In this document: piece after piece, positions 1 through 7,962 of the stretch
Layout: every line of letters begins with the position of its first letter
How positions within the stretch are numbered: the stretch's first letter is position 1
NCBI GenBank assembly: GCA_965198045.1
Contig: CBDAOL010000008.1
Span: forward strand, 124,001 to 188,000
Direction of reading: 5' to 3'
Length of the DNA: 64,000 bases
Source of the DNA: CBDDEC01 sp965198045
Lineage (GTDB): Bacteria > Chloroflexota > Dehalococcoidia > UBA2979
Notes under the pieces: model-generated
The model's database searches: none
The model's input: the letters and a program-made list of their open reading frames with translations, nothing else
What the model was told of the DNA's origin: nothing
Translations under genes and position numbers: made by a program

Positions 1-1814
1 GCAGCCTCGGCGGCCGCGCCGTAGACGGCCTGGCCAATCTCCTGCATCGCCGCGGAGAGCTCGTCGACCTTGGTCTGCAGCTCCTCGACGTCGTCGGAGT
101 CGAGGAAGGCGCGCACTTCGGTGACCTTCGCCTCGACGGCCGTCTTCTGCTCCTCCTGGATCTGCTCGGCGTTGTCAGCCAGCAGCTTCTCGGCGGCGAA
201 GGCGAGCGACTCGGCGGAGTTGCGCAGCTCGACGGCACGGCGCTTCTCCGCATCCTCCGAGGCATGCGCCTCCGCGTCCTTCATCAGGCGGTCGACCTCC
301 TCGTCGGAGAGACCGGACGAGGCCTGAATAGTGACGTGCTGCTCCTTGTTCGTCGCCTTGTCCTTCGCCGACACCTTCACGATGCCGTTCGCGTCGATGT
401 CGAACGAGACCTCGATCTGCGGCACGGCCCGCGGCGCCGGCAGGATGCCGTCGAGGATGAAGCGAGCGAGTGAGTTGTTGTCCCCGGCCATGGAGCGTTC
501 GCCCTGCATCACGTGAATCTCGACCTGCGCCTGGTTGTCCGCCGCGGTCGTGAACGTTTGCGAGGCGCTCGTCGGGATGGTCGTATTGCGCTCGATCAGC
601 GATGTCATGACGCCGCCCAGCGTCTCGATCCCCAGCGTCAGCGGCGTGACGTCGAGGAGCAACACGTCGCTGACCTCGCCCTTGAGCACGCCCGCCTGGA
701 TTGCGGCCCCGATCGCGACCACCTCGTCCGGGTTGACGCCCCGGTGCGGCTCCTTGCCGAAGAGCTCCTCAACCTTCTGCTGCACCAGCGGCATGCGCGT
801 CATGCCGCCGACCAGCACCACCTCGTCGATCTGCGAGGCGCTGAGACCGGCGTCCTTGAGCGCCTGCTTCGCTGGCTCGAGCGAACGCTCGACCAGGTCG
901 CCGACGAGCTGCTCGAGCTGCGCGCGGCTCATGTTCATGACCATGTGCTTCGGCCCGGAGGCGTCTGCCGTGATGAACGGCAGGTTGATCTCGGTCGTCT
1001 GCGCGGAGGAGAGCTCGATCTTGGCCTTCTCCGCCGCCTCCTTGAGGCGCTGCTGCGCCGTCCGGTCCTGCGCGAGGTCGACGCCCTGGTCTTTCTTAAA
1101 CTCGGCAACCAGATGCCCGATGATCACCTCATCGAAGTCGTCACCACCGAGGAACGTGTCACCGTTAGTGGCCTTGACCTGGAAGGTGCCCTCGCCAATC
1201 TCGAGGATCGAGACGTCGAAGGTGCCGCCGCCCAGGTCGTAGACGACGATCACCTCGTCCTCTTTCTTGTCGAGCCCGTAGGCCAGCGACGCTGCGGTCG
1301 GCTCGTTGATGATGCGCAGCACCTCGAGGCCGGCGATGCGGCCAGCATCGCGCGTGGCCTGGCGCTGGGCGTCGTTGAAGTAAGCCGGGACGGTGATGAC
1401 GGCCTCGTTGACCGGCTCGCCGAGGTAGGCCTCGGCGTCCGCCTTGAGCTTCTGGAGGACCATCGCGCTGATCTCCGGCGCTGAGTAGTCCTGCTCGGCC
1501 ATCTGCACGCCGGCGTCGCCGTTGTCGCGCGGGGTGATCGCGAAGCCCGCGACCTCACGCATCTTCGCGACCTCGGCGTCCTCGAAGCGGCGGCCCATGA
1601 GGCGTTTCACCGAGTAGACGGTGTTCTCCGGGTTGGTCACCGCCTGTCGCTTGGCGATCGTGCCGACCAGGCGCTCGCCATCCTTCGAAGTCGCGACGAC
1701 CGAGGGCGTCGTGCGACCACCCTCGGCGTTGGGCACGACCTGCGGCTCGCCCGCCTCCATCACGGCGACGCAGGAGTTCGTCGTACCGAGGTCGATGCCG
1801 ATTACTTTTGCCAT
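1..1814 (-). CDS. dnaK: Molecular chaperone DnaK (Hsp70), C-terminus cut by window edge
   Basis: ATP-dependent Hsp70 chaperone that binds exposed hydrophobic segments of unfolded proteins in the cytoplasm with DnaJ and GrpE. Translating the minus strand from the ATG at 1814 gives the family start MAKVIGIDLGTTNSCVAV, then the phosphate-binding and VYDLGGGTFDVS motifs of the actin-like ATPase domain. About 604 codons are present and the gene leaves the window before its stop, so only the end of the C-terminal lid is missing. A purine-rich GAAGGA lies upstream of the start. It is the third gene of hrcA-grpE-dnaK, 82 nt after grpE, so it should be controlled by HrcA at the CIRCE operator upstream of hrcA. 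dnaJ would be expected just beyond the left edge. Identification is very secure. Confidence 0.97.
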   Translation of the reverse strand, partial: MAKVIGIDLGTTNSCVAVMEAGEPQVVPNAEGGRTTPSVVATSKDGERLVGTIAKRQAVTNPENTVYSVKRLMGRRFEDAEVAKMREVAGFAITPRDNGDAGVQMAEQDYSAPEISAMVLQKLKADAEAYLGEPVNEAVITVPAYFNDAQRQATRDAGRIAGLEVLRIINEPTAASLAYGLDKKEDEVIVVYDLGGGTFDVSILEIGEGTFQVKATNGDTFLGGDDFDEVIIGHLVAEFKKDQGVDLAQDRTAQQRLKEAAEKAKIELSSAQTTEINLPFITADASGPKHMVMNMSRAQLEQLVGDLVERSLEPAKQALKDAGLSASQIDEVVLVGGMTRMPLVQQKVEELFGKEPHRGVNPDEVVAIGAAIQAGVLKGEVSDVLLLDVTPLTLGIETLGGVMTSLIERNTTIPTSASQTFTTAADNQAQVEIHVMQGERSMAGDNNSLARFILDGILPAPRAVPQIEVSFDIDANGIVKVSAKDKATNKEQHVTIQASSGLSDEEVDRLMKDAEAHASEDAEKRRAVELRNSAESLAFAAEKLLADNAEQIQEEQKTAVEAKVTEVRAFLDSDDVEELQTKVDELSAAMQEIGQAVYGAAAEA

Positions 1815-1896
1815 CTCATCTGTCCTTCACCGGCCCTCGCGGACCGTCAAACCTGTGCGGATGATCAGCGCTGATCGCTGTCTCGCTGCCGTCTCG

Positions 1897-2478
1897 CTAC
1901 TGCTCGTCTGGTGATTCGTCCGCTTCGTCGTTCGAGGTGACCTCATTCGAGGCGGCGTCGGAGCCGTCACCGACCATGACGCGGGCTGGTCGGATGACGC
2001 GGCTGCCGAGCACGTAGCCACGTTCGACGCGGTGGATGACGCGGCTCTCTGGGCCGGCGACGTAGCCCATCGCCTCGTGGACATTGGGGTCGAAGGTCTC
2101 GCCCTCGGCGGCGATCTCCGTCACCCCGGCCGCTTCGAGAACGGCGTTGAACTTCTGCTGGACCAACCGCACGCCCTCCATCCACGGGTGCTCCGCCAGA
2201 TCCTCGTCGGCCGATTCGATCGCGCGATTGAGGTCGTCGAGGATGGGCAGGAAGTTCAGCAACACTGAGGCGAGCGTGTAGCCCGCGAACTCCTGACGCT
2301 CCTCCCCGGAGCGCCGTTGCAGGTTCTGGTAGTCAGCCAGCGCCCGCGCGTGCGCCAGCTGCGCCGCTTCGAGTTGCGCCTGCAGCTCCTCAACGCTCGG
2401 CGGCGCCTCGGATGGATCCGCCGAGCCGTCCTCGCGTTCGGGAGCGGCCGGGCCGCCGGCGGTCTCGTCGTTCGTCAT
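1897..2478 (-). CDS. grpE: Nucleotide exchange factor GrpE
   Basis: GrpE releases ADP from DnaK and so drives the chaperone cycle. The 193-residue product has the usual layout: an acidic, disordered N-terminus of about 40 residues (rich in Glu, Pro, Asp), a long alpha-helical dimerisation region beginning VEELQAQLEAAQ, then the C-terminal beta domain with FDPNVHEAMGYV and the ending RPARVMVGDG. The length is normal for the family. The ATG at 2478 is preceded by a good GGAGAAG ribosome site. It lies 84 nt downstream of hrcA and 82 nt upstream of dnaK on the same strand, the standard class I heat-shock operon of Gram-positive-type bacteria. The C-terminal tail is acidic and probably unstructured. 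Confidence 0.96.
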   Translation of the reverse strand: MTNDETAGGPAAPEREDGSADPSEAPPSVEELQAQLEAAQLAHARALADYQNLQRRSGEERQEFAGYTLASVLLNFLPILDDLNRAIESADEDLAEHPWMEGVRLVQQKFNAVLEAAGVTEIAAEGETFDPNVHEAMGYVAGPESRVIHRVERGYVLGSRVIRPARVMVGDGSDAASNEVTSNDEADESPDEQ

Positions 2479-2562
2479 CGCTTCTCCCGTAGGTCGCTTC
2501 GCTCGTGGCGTCGCGACAGCGCGCGGCTCGTCTCTCAGTCGTTCGCTCGGTTGTACGGGCGG

Positions 2563-3585
2563 CTAGGCCGACTGCACCTCGTGCAGCAGTTGACCCATCA
2601 GTTGTGCGACGTAGCGGACGCGCGGCACGGTGCGCCGGTAGTCCATTCGCATCGGTCCGAGGACGGCCACATGGCCCGCGGCGCCCTCGCTCTCTCCATA
2701 GCCGGAGACGATGACCGACCAGCCGGCCATGGCGTGGTCACCCAGCTCCTGGCCGATCAGCACCCGCGTGGCCCCGACGTTGACGCCGGCGGTCGTCTCG
2801 ATCAGTCCGCGTACGCGGTAAGCGTCCAGGTGCTCCACGGCGTCGAGCATGCGATCGGCGTGGGAGAACTCGGGCTGGTTCAGCACCAGCCGCACGCCGT
2901 CGACGTACGTCTCTTCGGCAATCCGGTGCTCGTCGATCATGTCGGCGATTGCGATCCCGATACGCTCGTCCTCCTCGTCGTCGAGTCCCGCGACCGTCTC
3001 GCGAATGCTGTCCGCGGCCGCGTCAGCCAGGCGCGCGTTCAGACGCGCGGCCCGCTCGGCGAGTCGCGCCTGCGACTCGGGCATCTCGAGCGTGATGATG
3101 CGCTGCACGACCCGGCCATCGTCGAGGACCGCGACGAGCAGAGCGCTCTCGCCGCCGAGCTCGACCAGCTGCGCGTGCTTGAGCGATGTCGTCACGCTGC
3201 GGGGTCGCGTCACCACCGCGACGTTGCTCACATGCGTCGCCAGGATCGTCGCGGCGAGGCTGAGCCACTCGTCGAGTCCGCCCAGCACCTGGTGCAATTG
3301 GTGTTCGATGGTGCGTTGCTCGTCTGACCCGATCGGCTCCTCCGCCATCAACGCCTCGACGTAGTGCCGGTAGCCCAGGTGCGAGGGAATGCGCCCGGCG
3401 GACGTGTAGGGATGCGTGACGTAGCCGTCTTCCTCGAGGCGAGCCAGTTCGTTGCGGATGGTCGCGCTGGAGACGCCGAGCTGATGCTGGCTGACCAACG
3501 CGCGCGAACTCACTGGCTCAGCCGTCTGGACGTAGTAGTCTACGACCATCTGGAGAATAGATTCGCGGCGTTCGGTTAGTACCAC
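2563..3585 (-). CDS. hrcA: Heat-inducible transcription repressor HrcA
   Basis: HrcA represses class I heat-shock genes by binding CIRCE and is itself kept active by GroEL. The 340-residue protein starts with a winged-helix DNA-binding domain (TERRESILQMVVDYYVQTAEPVSSRALV, then SSATIRNELARLEEDGYV and TSAGRIPS) followed by the GAF-like HrcA core; family length is about 340, so it is complete. The start is GTG at 3585 with AAGGAG about 14 nt upstream. It is the first gene of hrcA-grpE-dnaK, and the CIRCE element and a sigma70-type promoter lie directly upstream, so it is autoregulated. Confidence 0.97.
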   Translation of the reverse strand: MVLTERRESILQMVVDYYVQTAEPVSSRALVSQHQLGVSSATIRNELARLEEDGYVTHPYTSAGRIPSHLGYRHYVEALMAEEPIGSDEQRTIEHQLHQVLGGLDEWLSLAATILATHVSNVAVVTRPRSVTTSLKHAQLVELGGESALLVAVLDDGRVVQRIITLEMPESQARLAERAARLNARLADAAADSIRETVAGLDDEEDERIGIAIADMIDEHRIAEETYVDGVRLVLNQPEFSHADRMLDAVEHLDAYRVRGLIETTAGVNVGATRVLIGQELGDHAMAGWSVIVSGYGESEGAAGHVAVLGPMRMDYRRTVPRVRYVAQLMGQLLHEVQSA

Positions 3586-3628
3586 GGCGCCCCGCCGGAG
3601 CTCCTTCTAGGACAGCCAGTTCTTGCGA

Positions 3629-3655
3629 TTAGCAGTCTCAACCAGAGAGTGCTAA
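3629..3655 (-). promoter_or_regulatory. CIRCE operator of the hrcA-grpE-dnaK operon
   Basis: Inverted repeat TTAGCAGTC - 9 nt - GAGTGCTAA, matching the CIRCE consensus (TTAGCACTC-N9-GAGTGCTAA) at 17 of 18 arm positions. It sits between the promoter -10 box and the hrcA start, at the expected transcription start, where HrcA binding would block initiation. Confidence 0.95.
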
Positions 3656-4416
3656 CAGCAAGATTGTATGCCGTACGGGCCCAGCGGGTCAACGCCCAGC
3701 GGGAGTGTCGAGGGCGCTCCGCAGCGCCCAGTGGGCCGCCGTCTATAATTGAGCAGCGGCGTCCGCATCCGCAACGCCCTCCATCGGGCATCCGGGCGTC
3801 TCGCGCAGCGATAGCGAGTCTGGAGCACCCTACGACCTCGAGAGCGACCCCGGGCGACTCCTCCTATGCCAGCGAAGCCAGGCTCGCCCGACGTGCACGC
3901 ACCGATCGTTCTGCCTTCTCCGAGCTCTACGAGGCACACGCGGCGCGGGTCTATCACTATCTGCTCGCCCGCACCTCCAGTCCGGCCGAGGCGGAGGAAC
4001 TGGCCTCACGCGTGTTCCTCAACGCCCTGACCCGGCTCGATCAATACAGCGGGCCCGGAAGCTTCCAAGCGTGGCTCATGACCATCGCCCGCAACCTGCT
4101 GTTCAACTGGTATCGCGACCGCGGCCGGCGACCACCGACCGAGGACCTCGACGCCGCGCTCGCACTTGCCGCTGACGTGCCGGGGCCCGAAGCGAACCTG
4201 GAGCGGAACGAACGCATCGCGCGTGTGCGAGCAGCCGTCAGCAGCCTCAGCGCCGACCGGCAGCACCTGATCTCGCTGAAGTATGTGGATGGACTCCCCA
4301 ACGCCGAAATCGGACGTATCATGAGGCGCAGCGAGGGGGCCGTGAAGGCGCTGCATCACCGCACGCTGCGCGAACTGCAGGAGCGGCTGGGCGACCCCGA
4401 AGCCGTCGCGACCTGA
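3649..4416 (+). CDS. ECF-type RNA polymerase sigma factor, start unresolved
   Basis: Sigma70 family factor of the extracytoplasmic-function type, which directs RNA polymerase to a specific promoter set. The conserved part starts near 3890: region 2 (SAFSELYEAHAARVYHYLL, then EAEELASRVFLNA and FQAWLMTIARNLLFNWYRDR), a short linker, and region 4 (LSADRQHLISLKYVDGL, EIGRIMRRSEGAVKALHHRTL). The ~80 residues before it are low-complexity and probably not all translated. The only ordinary in-frame starts are GTG 3649, inside the CIRCE arm, and TTG 3664; after that only a CTG at 3820 precedes region 2. No anti-sigma gene is adjacent. It ends 2 nt before the fabH start, so the two are likely cotranscribed. 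Confidence 0.85.
   Translation: MLTARLYAVRAQRVNAQRECRGRSAAPSGPPSIIEQRRPHPQRPPSGIRASRAAIASLEHPTTSRATPGDSSYASEARLARRARTDRSAFSELYEAHAARVYHYLLARTSSPAEAEELASRVFLNALTRLDQYSGPGSFQAWLMTIARNLLFNWYRDRGRRPPTEDLDAALALAADVPGPEANLERNERIARVRAAVSSLSADRQHLISLKYVDGLPNAEIGRIMRRSEGAVKALHHRTLRELQERLGDPEAVAT
3663..3692 (-). promoter_or_regulatory. Sigma70-type promoter for hrcA-grpE-dnaK
   Basis: On the minus strand TTGACC (-35, 3692-3687), an 18-nt spacer and TACAAT (-10, 3668-3663). The predicted start, about 7 nt downstream near 3656, coincides with the edge of CIRCE. Position, consensus match and operator geometry agree with each other. Confidence 0.75.
3744..3749 (+). promoter_or_regulatory. Perfect -10 hexamer inside the 5' part of the sigma factor reading frame
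   Basis: TATAAT in an otherwise GC-rich region, with no recognisable -35 hexamer at 17 nt. If used, transcription would begin near 3756 and the sigma factor would have to start at CTG 3820 or another non-standard codon. Suggestive only. Confidence 0.35.
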
Positions 4417-4418
4417 CC

Positions 4419-5528
4419 GTGCCCACCGTGCCGATGACGGGCACAGCGGAGGACCACACCATCAACAACGGAGCGCCCCGCGCCGGCACCTACGCAGCCC
4501 GCATCTCAGGCGTCGGCCACTACCTGCCGTCGCGCATCCTCACCAACGCCGATCTGGAGCAGATGGTCGACACCACCGACGACTGGATCGTCGAGCGTTC
4601 CGGCATCCGCGAGCGCCACATCGCAGCCGACAACGAGTCCGCCAGCACGATGGGCACCGAGGCCGCACGCATGGCACTCGCCAGCGCCAACCTCCAGGGT
4701 TCCGACATCGACCTCGTACTCGCGGGCACCTGCACGCCGGACGGGCTCTTCCCGGCCGTCGCGACGCTGATCCAGAACGAGATCGGCGCCAGCCACGCCG
4801 GCGCGTTCGACGTGAACGCCGCCTGCACCGGCTTCCTCACCGCCCTGGGCACCGCCGGTCAGTTCATCGCCACCGGCGCCGCCGAGCGCACGCTCGTGGT
4901 CGGCACCGAGACCCTCTCCCGCATCGTCGACTGGACCGACCGCGGAACCTGCGTCCTGTTCGGCGACGGCGCGGGCGCGGTCGTCCTCGAGCGCGCCGCC
5001 GAGGGCGAGCCAGGCGGCATCGAGGCGCTGGTGCTGGGCTCGGACGGCGGCCAGGCCGACCTCCTCTACTCGCATGGGCCGTGCACGCCACCAAGCGTGA
5101 TGGACGGCCTCGAACACGAAGCGAAGATCGTGATGGACGGGCGCGCCGTCTTCCGCAACGCAGTGAACGCTCTCACCGACGCTGCCCGCTCCGCGCTCGC
5201 CGAGGCCGGCCTCACGGTGGACGACATCGCCCTCTGCGTTCCCCACCAGGCCAACATCCGCATCCTCGCGGCCATGGCCAAAAACCTGAACCTCCCGATG
5301 GACCGTGTGTTCATCAACCTCGACAAGTACGGCAACACCTCGAGCGCCACGATCCCGATCGCGCTCTCCGAGGCCGTCGAGGCCGGGCGCATGCAACCGG
5401 GCGACCACGTGCTCTTCGCCGCCTTCGGCGGCGGCCTGTCGTGGGGCGCGATGGTCTTCGAGTGGACCGGTGTGCGCATGACCGCGGCGGCCCGTGCCGA
5501 CGCGATTGCTGCCGCCTCTGCCTCCTGA
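4419..5528 (+). CDS. fabH: Beta-ketoacyl-ACP synthase III (FabH)
   Basis: Condenses an acyl-CoA starter with malonyl-ACP to begin fatty acid synthesis. The catalytic triad of the family is visible: Cys136 in NAACTGF, His276 in PHQAN and Asn306 in YGNTSSA, with the C-terminal FGGGLSWGA glycine loop. The FabH signature TTDDWIVERSGIRERHI is also present. The length, 369 residues, is about 40 more than usual because of an N-terminal stretch before AARISGVGHYLPS; GTG 4419 and ATG 4434 are both possible starts and neither has a clear ribosome site. It follows the ECF sigma gene by 2 nt and precedes a ketosynthase-like gene by 7 nt, so the three look like one transcript. Starter preference cannot be read from the sequence. 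Confidence 0.93.
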   Translation: MPTVPMTGTAEDHTINNGAPRAGTYAARISGVGHYLPSRILTNADLEQMVDTTDDWIVERSGIRERHIAADNESASTMGTEAARMALASANLQGSDIDLVLAGTCTPDGLFPAVATLIQNEIGASHAGAFDVNAACTGFLTALGTAGQFIATGAAERTLVVGTETLSRIVDWTDRGTCVLFGDGAGAVVLERAAEGEPGGIEALVLGSDGGQADLLYSHGPCTPPSVMDGLEHEAKIVMDGRAVFRNAVNALTDAARSALAEAGLTVDDIALCVPHQANIRILAAMAKNLNLPMDRVFINLDKYGNTSSATIPIALSEAVEAGRMQPGDHVLFAAFGGGLSWGAMVFEWTGVRMTAAARADAIAAASAS

Positions 5529-5535
5529 CGCCCCG

Positions 5536-6867
5536 ATGACCTCCGACGCCGCCTCCGAGGGCGCGACCGACCGCCGCGTCGTCATCACCTCGCTCGGCGT
5601 GTTGCACAGCCTCGGCCACACGAGCGGCGAGATCTGGGATGCCATAGCCGAGGGCCGCTCGGGCGTGGGCGCGATCACCCGTTTCGACGCGTCCGGCTTC
5701 GCAACCACAATCGCGAGCGAGATCGATCTCGAGCGCGACGATCGCTTCCGTGCCGAGTACTGGGACGCTCTCGACCGGCGCTCGCAGTTCGCCGTCACCG
5801 CCGCGCTCACCGCCGTGCAGCGAGCCGGCCTCAGCTTCACCCCGCAGAACCGCGCCCAGGTCGCCGTGGTGCTGGCCTCGGAGCGTCCCGAAGAGGAGCT
5901 GCTCATCGAGGGAGCACGGCACCTCGAAGCCGGCGACGTGGCGTCGGCCGCCGAGGCACTGGCGCCGCACGCGAGGCCGCACGCGCCTTCCGAGCGCGTC
6001 GCCGCCATGCTTGGCACGACCGGGCCGGTGCTACAGCTTGAGAACCGCTCCGCCGGCGGCCTCAACGCGATCGTCGAGGCCGCGGCGATGATCCGCCGTG
6101 GCGACGCCCTGATCGCGTTGGCCGGCGGCACGGAAGCGCCGATCACCCCGCTCACCCTCGCCGCCTTCCAGGGCACCGGCGCGCTCTCAACGCGCAACGA
6201 CGATCCGGGCGCCGCCTCGCGCCCCCTCGACACGGCGCGCGACGGCTTCGTGCTCGCTGAGGGCGCGGCCATCTTCGCGCTCGAAGCGCTCGAGGTAGCC
6301 GTGGCGCGCGGTGCCACGATCCTCGCGGAGATCGAGGGTCACGGCGCGACGTTCTCACCGGGCGAGGGTGGCCACCCCGGCGCCGATCCGGCGCAGATCG
6401 GTCAGGCGATCCAACTCGCGCTGGTCAACTCCGGGCGCATTCAGTCCGAGGTCGATGTGTTGATGCTTCACGCTGCCGGCACCCGCGAAGGCGATGTGCA
6501 GGAGGCAGTGGGCGTGCGCCGCATCTTCGGCAGCGCGACGCGGCACCACATGTACACGCCGGCGCCGAAGTCACACCTCGGCCACGCGCTCGGAGCCAGC
6601 GGACCGCTCGCGCTGGCGCTGCTGCTCGAGGCCATGCACCGCCAGGAGATCCCGGGCACGCGCAACCTCGACGAGGAAGATCCCGATGTCGACCTCGACG
6701 CTAATCCGGGCGATCCGCGAGCGGACGCCGTGCTCGTGGCGATGGTCAACGCCACCGGGTGGGCGCACAACGCCTGCATCGCGCTCTGCGCGCCCCTTGC
6801 GATGCGGGAAATCCCGGAGCTCGAGGCGTCCGCGGTGCTGGCGATCCCAACGCGAGACATCCCTTAG
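5536..6867 (+). CDS. FabF-like ketosynthase with active-site Cys replaced by Ser
   Basis: Thiolase-fold protein of the KAS II (FabF) type, 443 residues from the ATG at 5536. Co-linear with FabF, including TGALSTRNDDPGAASRP and RDGFVLAEGAA. Aligning GPVLQLENRSAGGLNAI with the FabF TACTSG segment puts Ser172 where the nucleophilic Cys should be. The second-half residues are kept (His312 in LHAAGT, Lys345 and His350 in PKSHLGH), but the C-terminal GFGGTN loop has become GWAHN. It should therefore not condense by the normal route. It could decarboxylate malonyl-ACP or act as a chain-length-factor-like partner, but no intact FabF partner is in the window. It lies 7 nt after fabH. Confidence 0.85.
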   Translation: MTSDAASEGATDRRVVITSLGVLHSLGHTSGEIWDAIAEGRSGVGAITRFDASGFATTIASEIDLERDDRFRAEYWDALDRRSQFAVTAALTAVQRAGLSFTPQNRAQVAVVLASERPEEELLIEGARHLEAGDVASAAEALAPHARPHAPSERVAAMLGTTGPVLQLENRSAGGLNAIVEAAAMIRRGDALIALAGGTEAPITPLTLAAFQGTGALSTRNDDPGAASRPLDTARDGFVLAEGAAIFALEALEVAVARGATILAEIEGHGATFSPGEGGHPGADPAQIGQAIQLALVNSGRIQSEVDVLMLHAAGTREGDVQEAVGVRRIFGSATRHHMYTPAPKSHLGHALGASGPLALALLLEAMHRQEIPGTRNLDEEDPDVDLDANPGDPRADAVLVAMVNATGWAHNACIALCAPLAMREIPELEASAVLAIPTRDIP

Positions 6868-6923
6868 CAGGACGCTCGCGGCGCTCCTGCCGGACGCCAG
6901 CCTCGGACAGTCGTCGACGGAGG

Positions 6924-7100
6924 CTACTCGTCGGTGAAGCCCGCCTTCACGCGGTCGGCGATCTCGTCGCTCCACGGCACCTCAGGGTGCACCTCGGCGG
7001 CGTGCGCCTTAACCGTCTGGACCAGCTCGTCGGCGTCCTCGGAGGTGGCCGTCCAGTCGCAGTCGAGCCCATGCGTCGTGCACTGGTGCTTCTTTGCCAT
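6924..7100 (-). CDS. DUF1059 small protein
   Basis: A 58-residue product read from the ATG at 7100 to a TAG at 6924: MAKKHQCTTHGLDCDWTAT, then EDADELVQTVKAHAAEVH and PWSDEIADRVKAGF. This is the DUF1059 pattern: an N-terminal Cys pair around G-x-D-C-x-W, an acidic helix ending K-x-H-A-x-x-V-H, and a C-terminal helix. The function of DUF1059 is unknown; the two Cys and two His could bind a metal, which is inference. The gene stands alone, divergent from the metallo-hydrolase at 7286 and convergent with the ketosynthase-like gene. Confidence 0.85.
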   Translation of the reverse strand: MAKKHQCTTHGLDCDWTATSEDADELVQTVKAHAAEVHPEVPWSDEIADRVKAGFTDE

Positions 7101-7172
7101 GATCTATCCCTCTCGCGCTTCCGGTCGGTGGGACTCGCACGGTAACCGAATGAGGGCGCCTCCGGGGTCTCG

Positions 7173-7200
7173 TTGACCCGGATTCGCTATCGCCTATCAG
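7173..7200 (+). promoter_or_regulatory. Possible promoter for the metallo-hydrolase gene
   Basis: TTGACC (7173-7178), a 16-nt spacer and TATCAG (7195-7200) in the divergent intergenic region, about 85 nt before the start at 7286. The -10 match is only moderate. Confidence 0.3.
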
Positions 7201-7285
7201 GGCGTCTCGATAGGATTGATGCACCCCCCTCCGAGGGCCCCCTTCCGGGCCTGCGAGATGCACGAGCTGTCTGGGAATCACCTGA

Positions 7286-7951
7286 ATGGACTTCACCTGG
7301 TTGGGGCACAGCGCAACGCGCGTGCGGACGCGCAACGCGGCCATCGTGATGGACCCCACGGACCGCTCCGGGGGCGACATGGGCCGTCCCGATGCGCATG
7401 TCGTCACGGTCTCGCATGAGCACCCGCAGCACGCCTTCGTAGAGGGCATCAAGAACTTCAACCGCGGCGAGGTGATCGTCCTCGACGGCCCCGGCGAATA
7501 CGAGATCCTCGGCGTTCAGATCGAGGCGGTTGACGCCCGCGTTGCACCTGCCGCCGGCGAGACGAACGGCGCGACGCCCGAGCCGCCATCCCCGGCTCGC
7601 GTCTTCGCCTTCGCCGCCGAGGAGATGACGTTCGCCCACCTCGGCGGCCTCACCGCCGCACCCACGGGCGAGCTGGCAGAACTCCTCGCCGGCCGTGACA
7701 TCGCGATCGTCCCGATCGAGTGCGACGAGGGCCTCGAGCCTGCCGCCGCGGCAGCGATCGTGCGCGGCCTGGAGCCGAAGGTCGTGATCCCGGTGGGTTA
7801 TAAACCCCCGAAGCAAGGCACCGCCGCCGCGCTCAAGACGTTCATCGACGAGCTCGGCGTCGCCTCCGAGGATCCCGTCTCACGCGCCACGATCCAACGC
7901 CGAAACCTCGGCGACACGATGCGTGTGGTGCTGCTGGAGTCGCGGGGCTAG
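7286..7951 (+). CDS. Metallo-beta-lactamase-fold hydrolase, UlaG/YtkL-like
   Basis: A 221-residue protein with the start of the UlaG-type subfamily (MDFTWLGHSATRVRT, then VMDPTD) and a metal-binding signature SHEHPQH in place of the usual T-H-x-H-x-D-H. A later His in AHLGGL and an Asp in ALLAGRDIAIVPI match the second half of the fold. Members cleave phosphodiester or lactone bonds, but many are uncharacterised; no substrate can be assigned. The Asp normally in HxHxDH is Gln here (H-E-H-P-Q-H), so metal binding may be altered. An internal, Pro-rich loop of about 20 residues (near 90-112) is not typical. It ends 11 nt before the convergent M23 peptidase gene. Confidence 0.75.
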   Translation: MDFTWLGHSATRVRTRNAAIVMDPTDRSGGDMGRPDAHVVTVSHEHPQHAFVEGIKNFNRGEVIVLDGPGEYEILGVQIEAVDARVAPAAGETNGATPEPPSPARVFAFAAEEMTFAHLGGLTAAPTGELAELLAGRDIAIVPIECDEGLEPAAAAAIVRGLEPKVVIPVGYKPPKQGTAAALKTFIDELGVASEDPVSRATIQRRNLGDTMRVVLLESRG

Positions 7952-7962
7952 CGCTCGAGACC

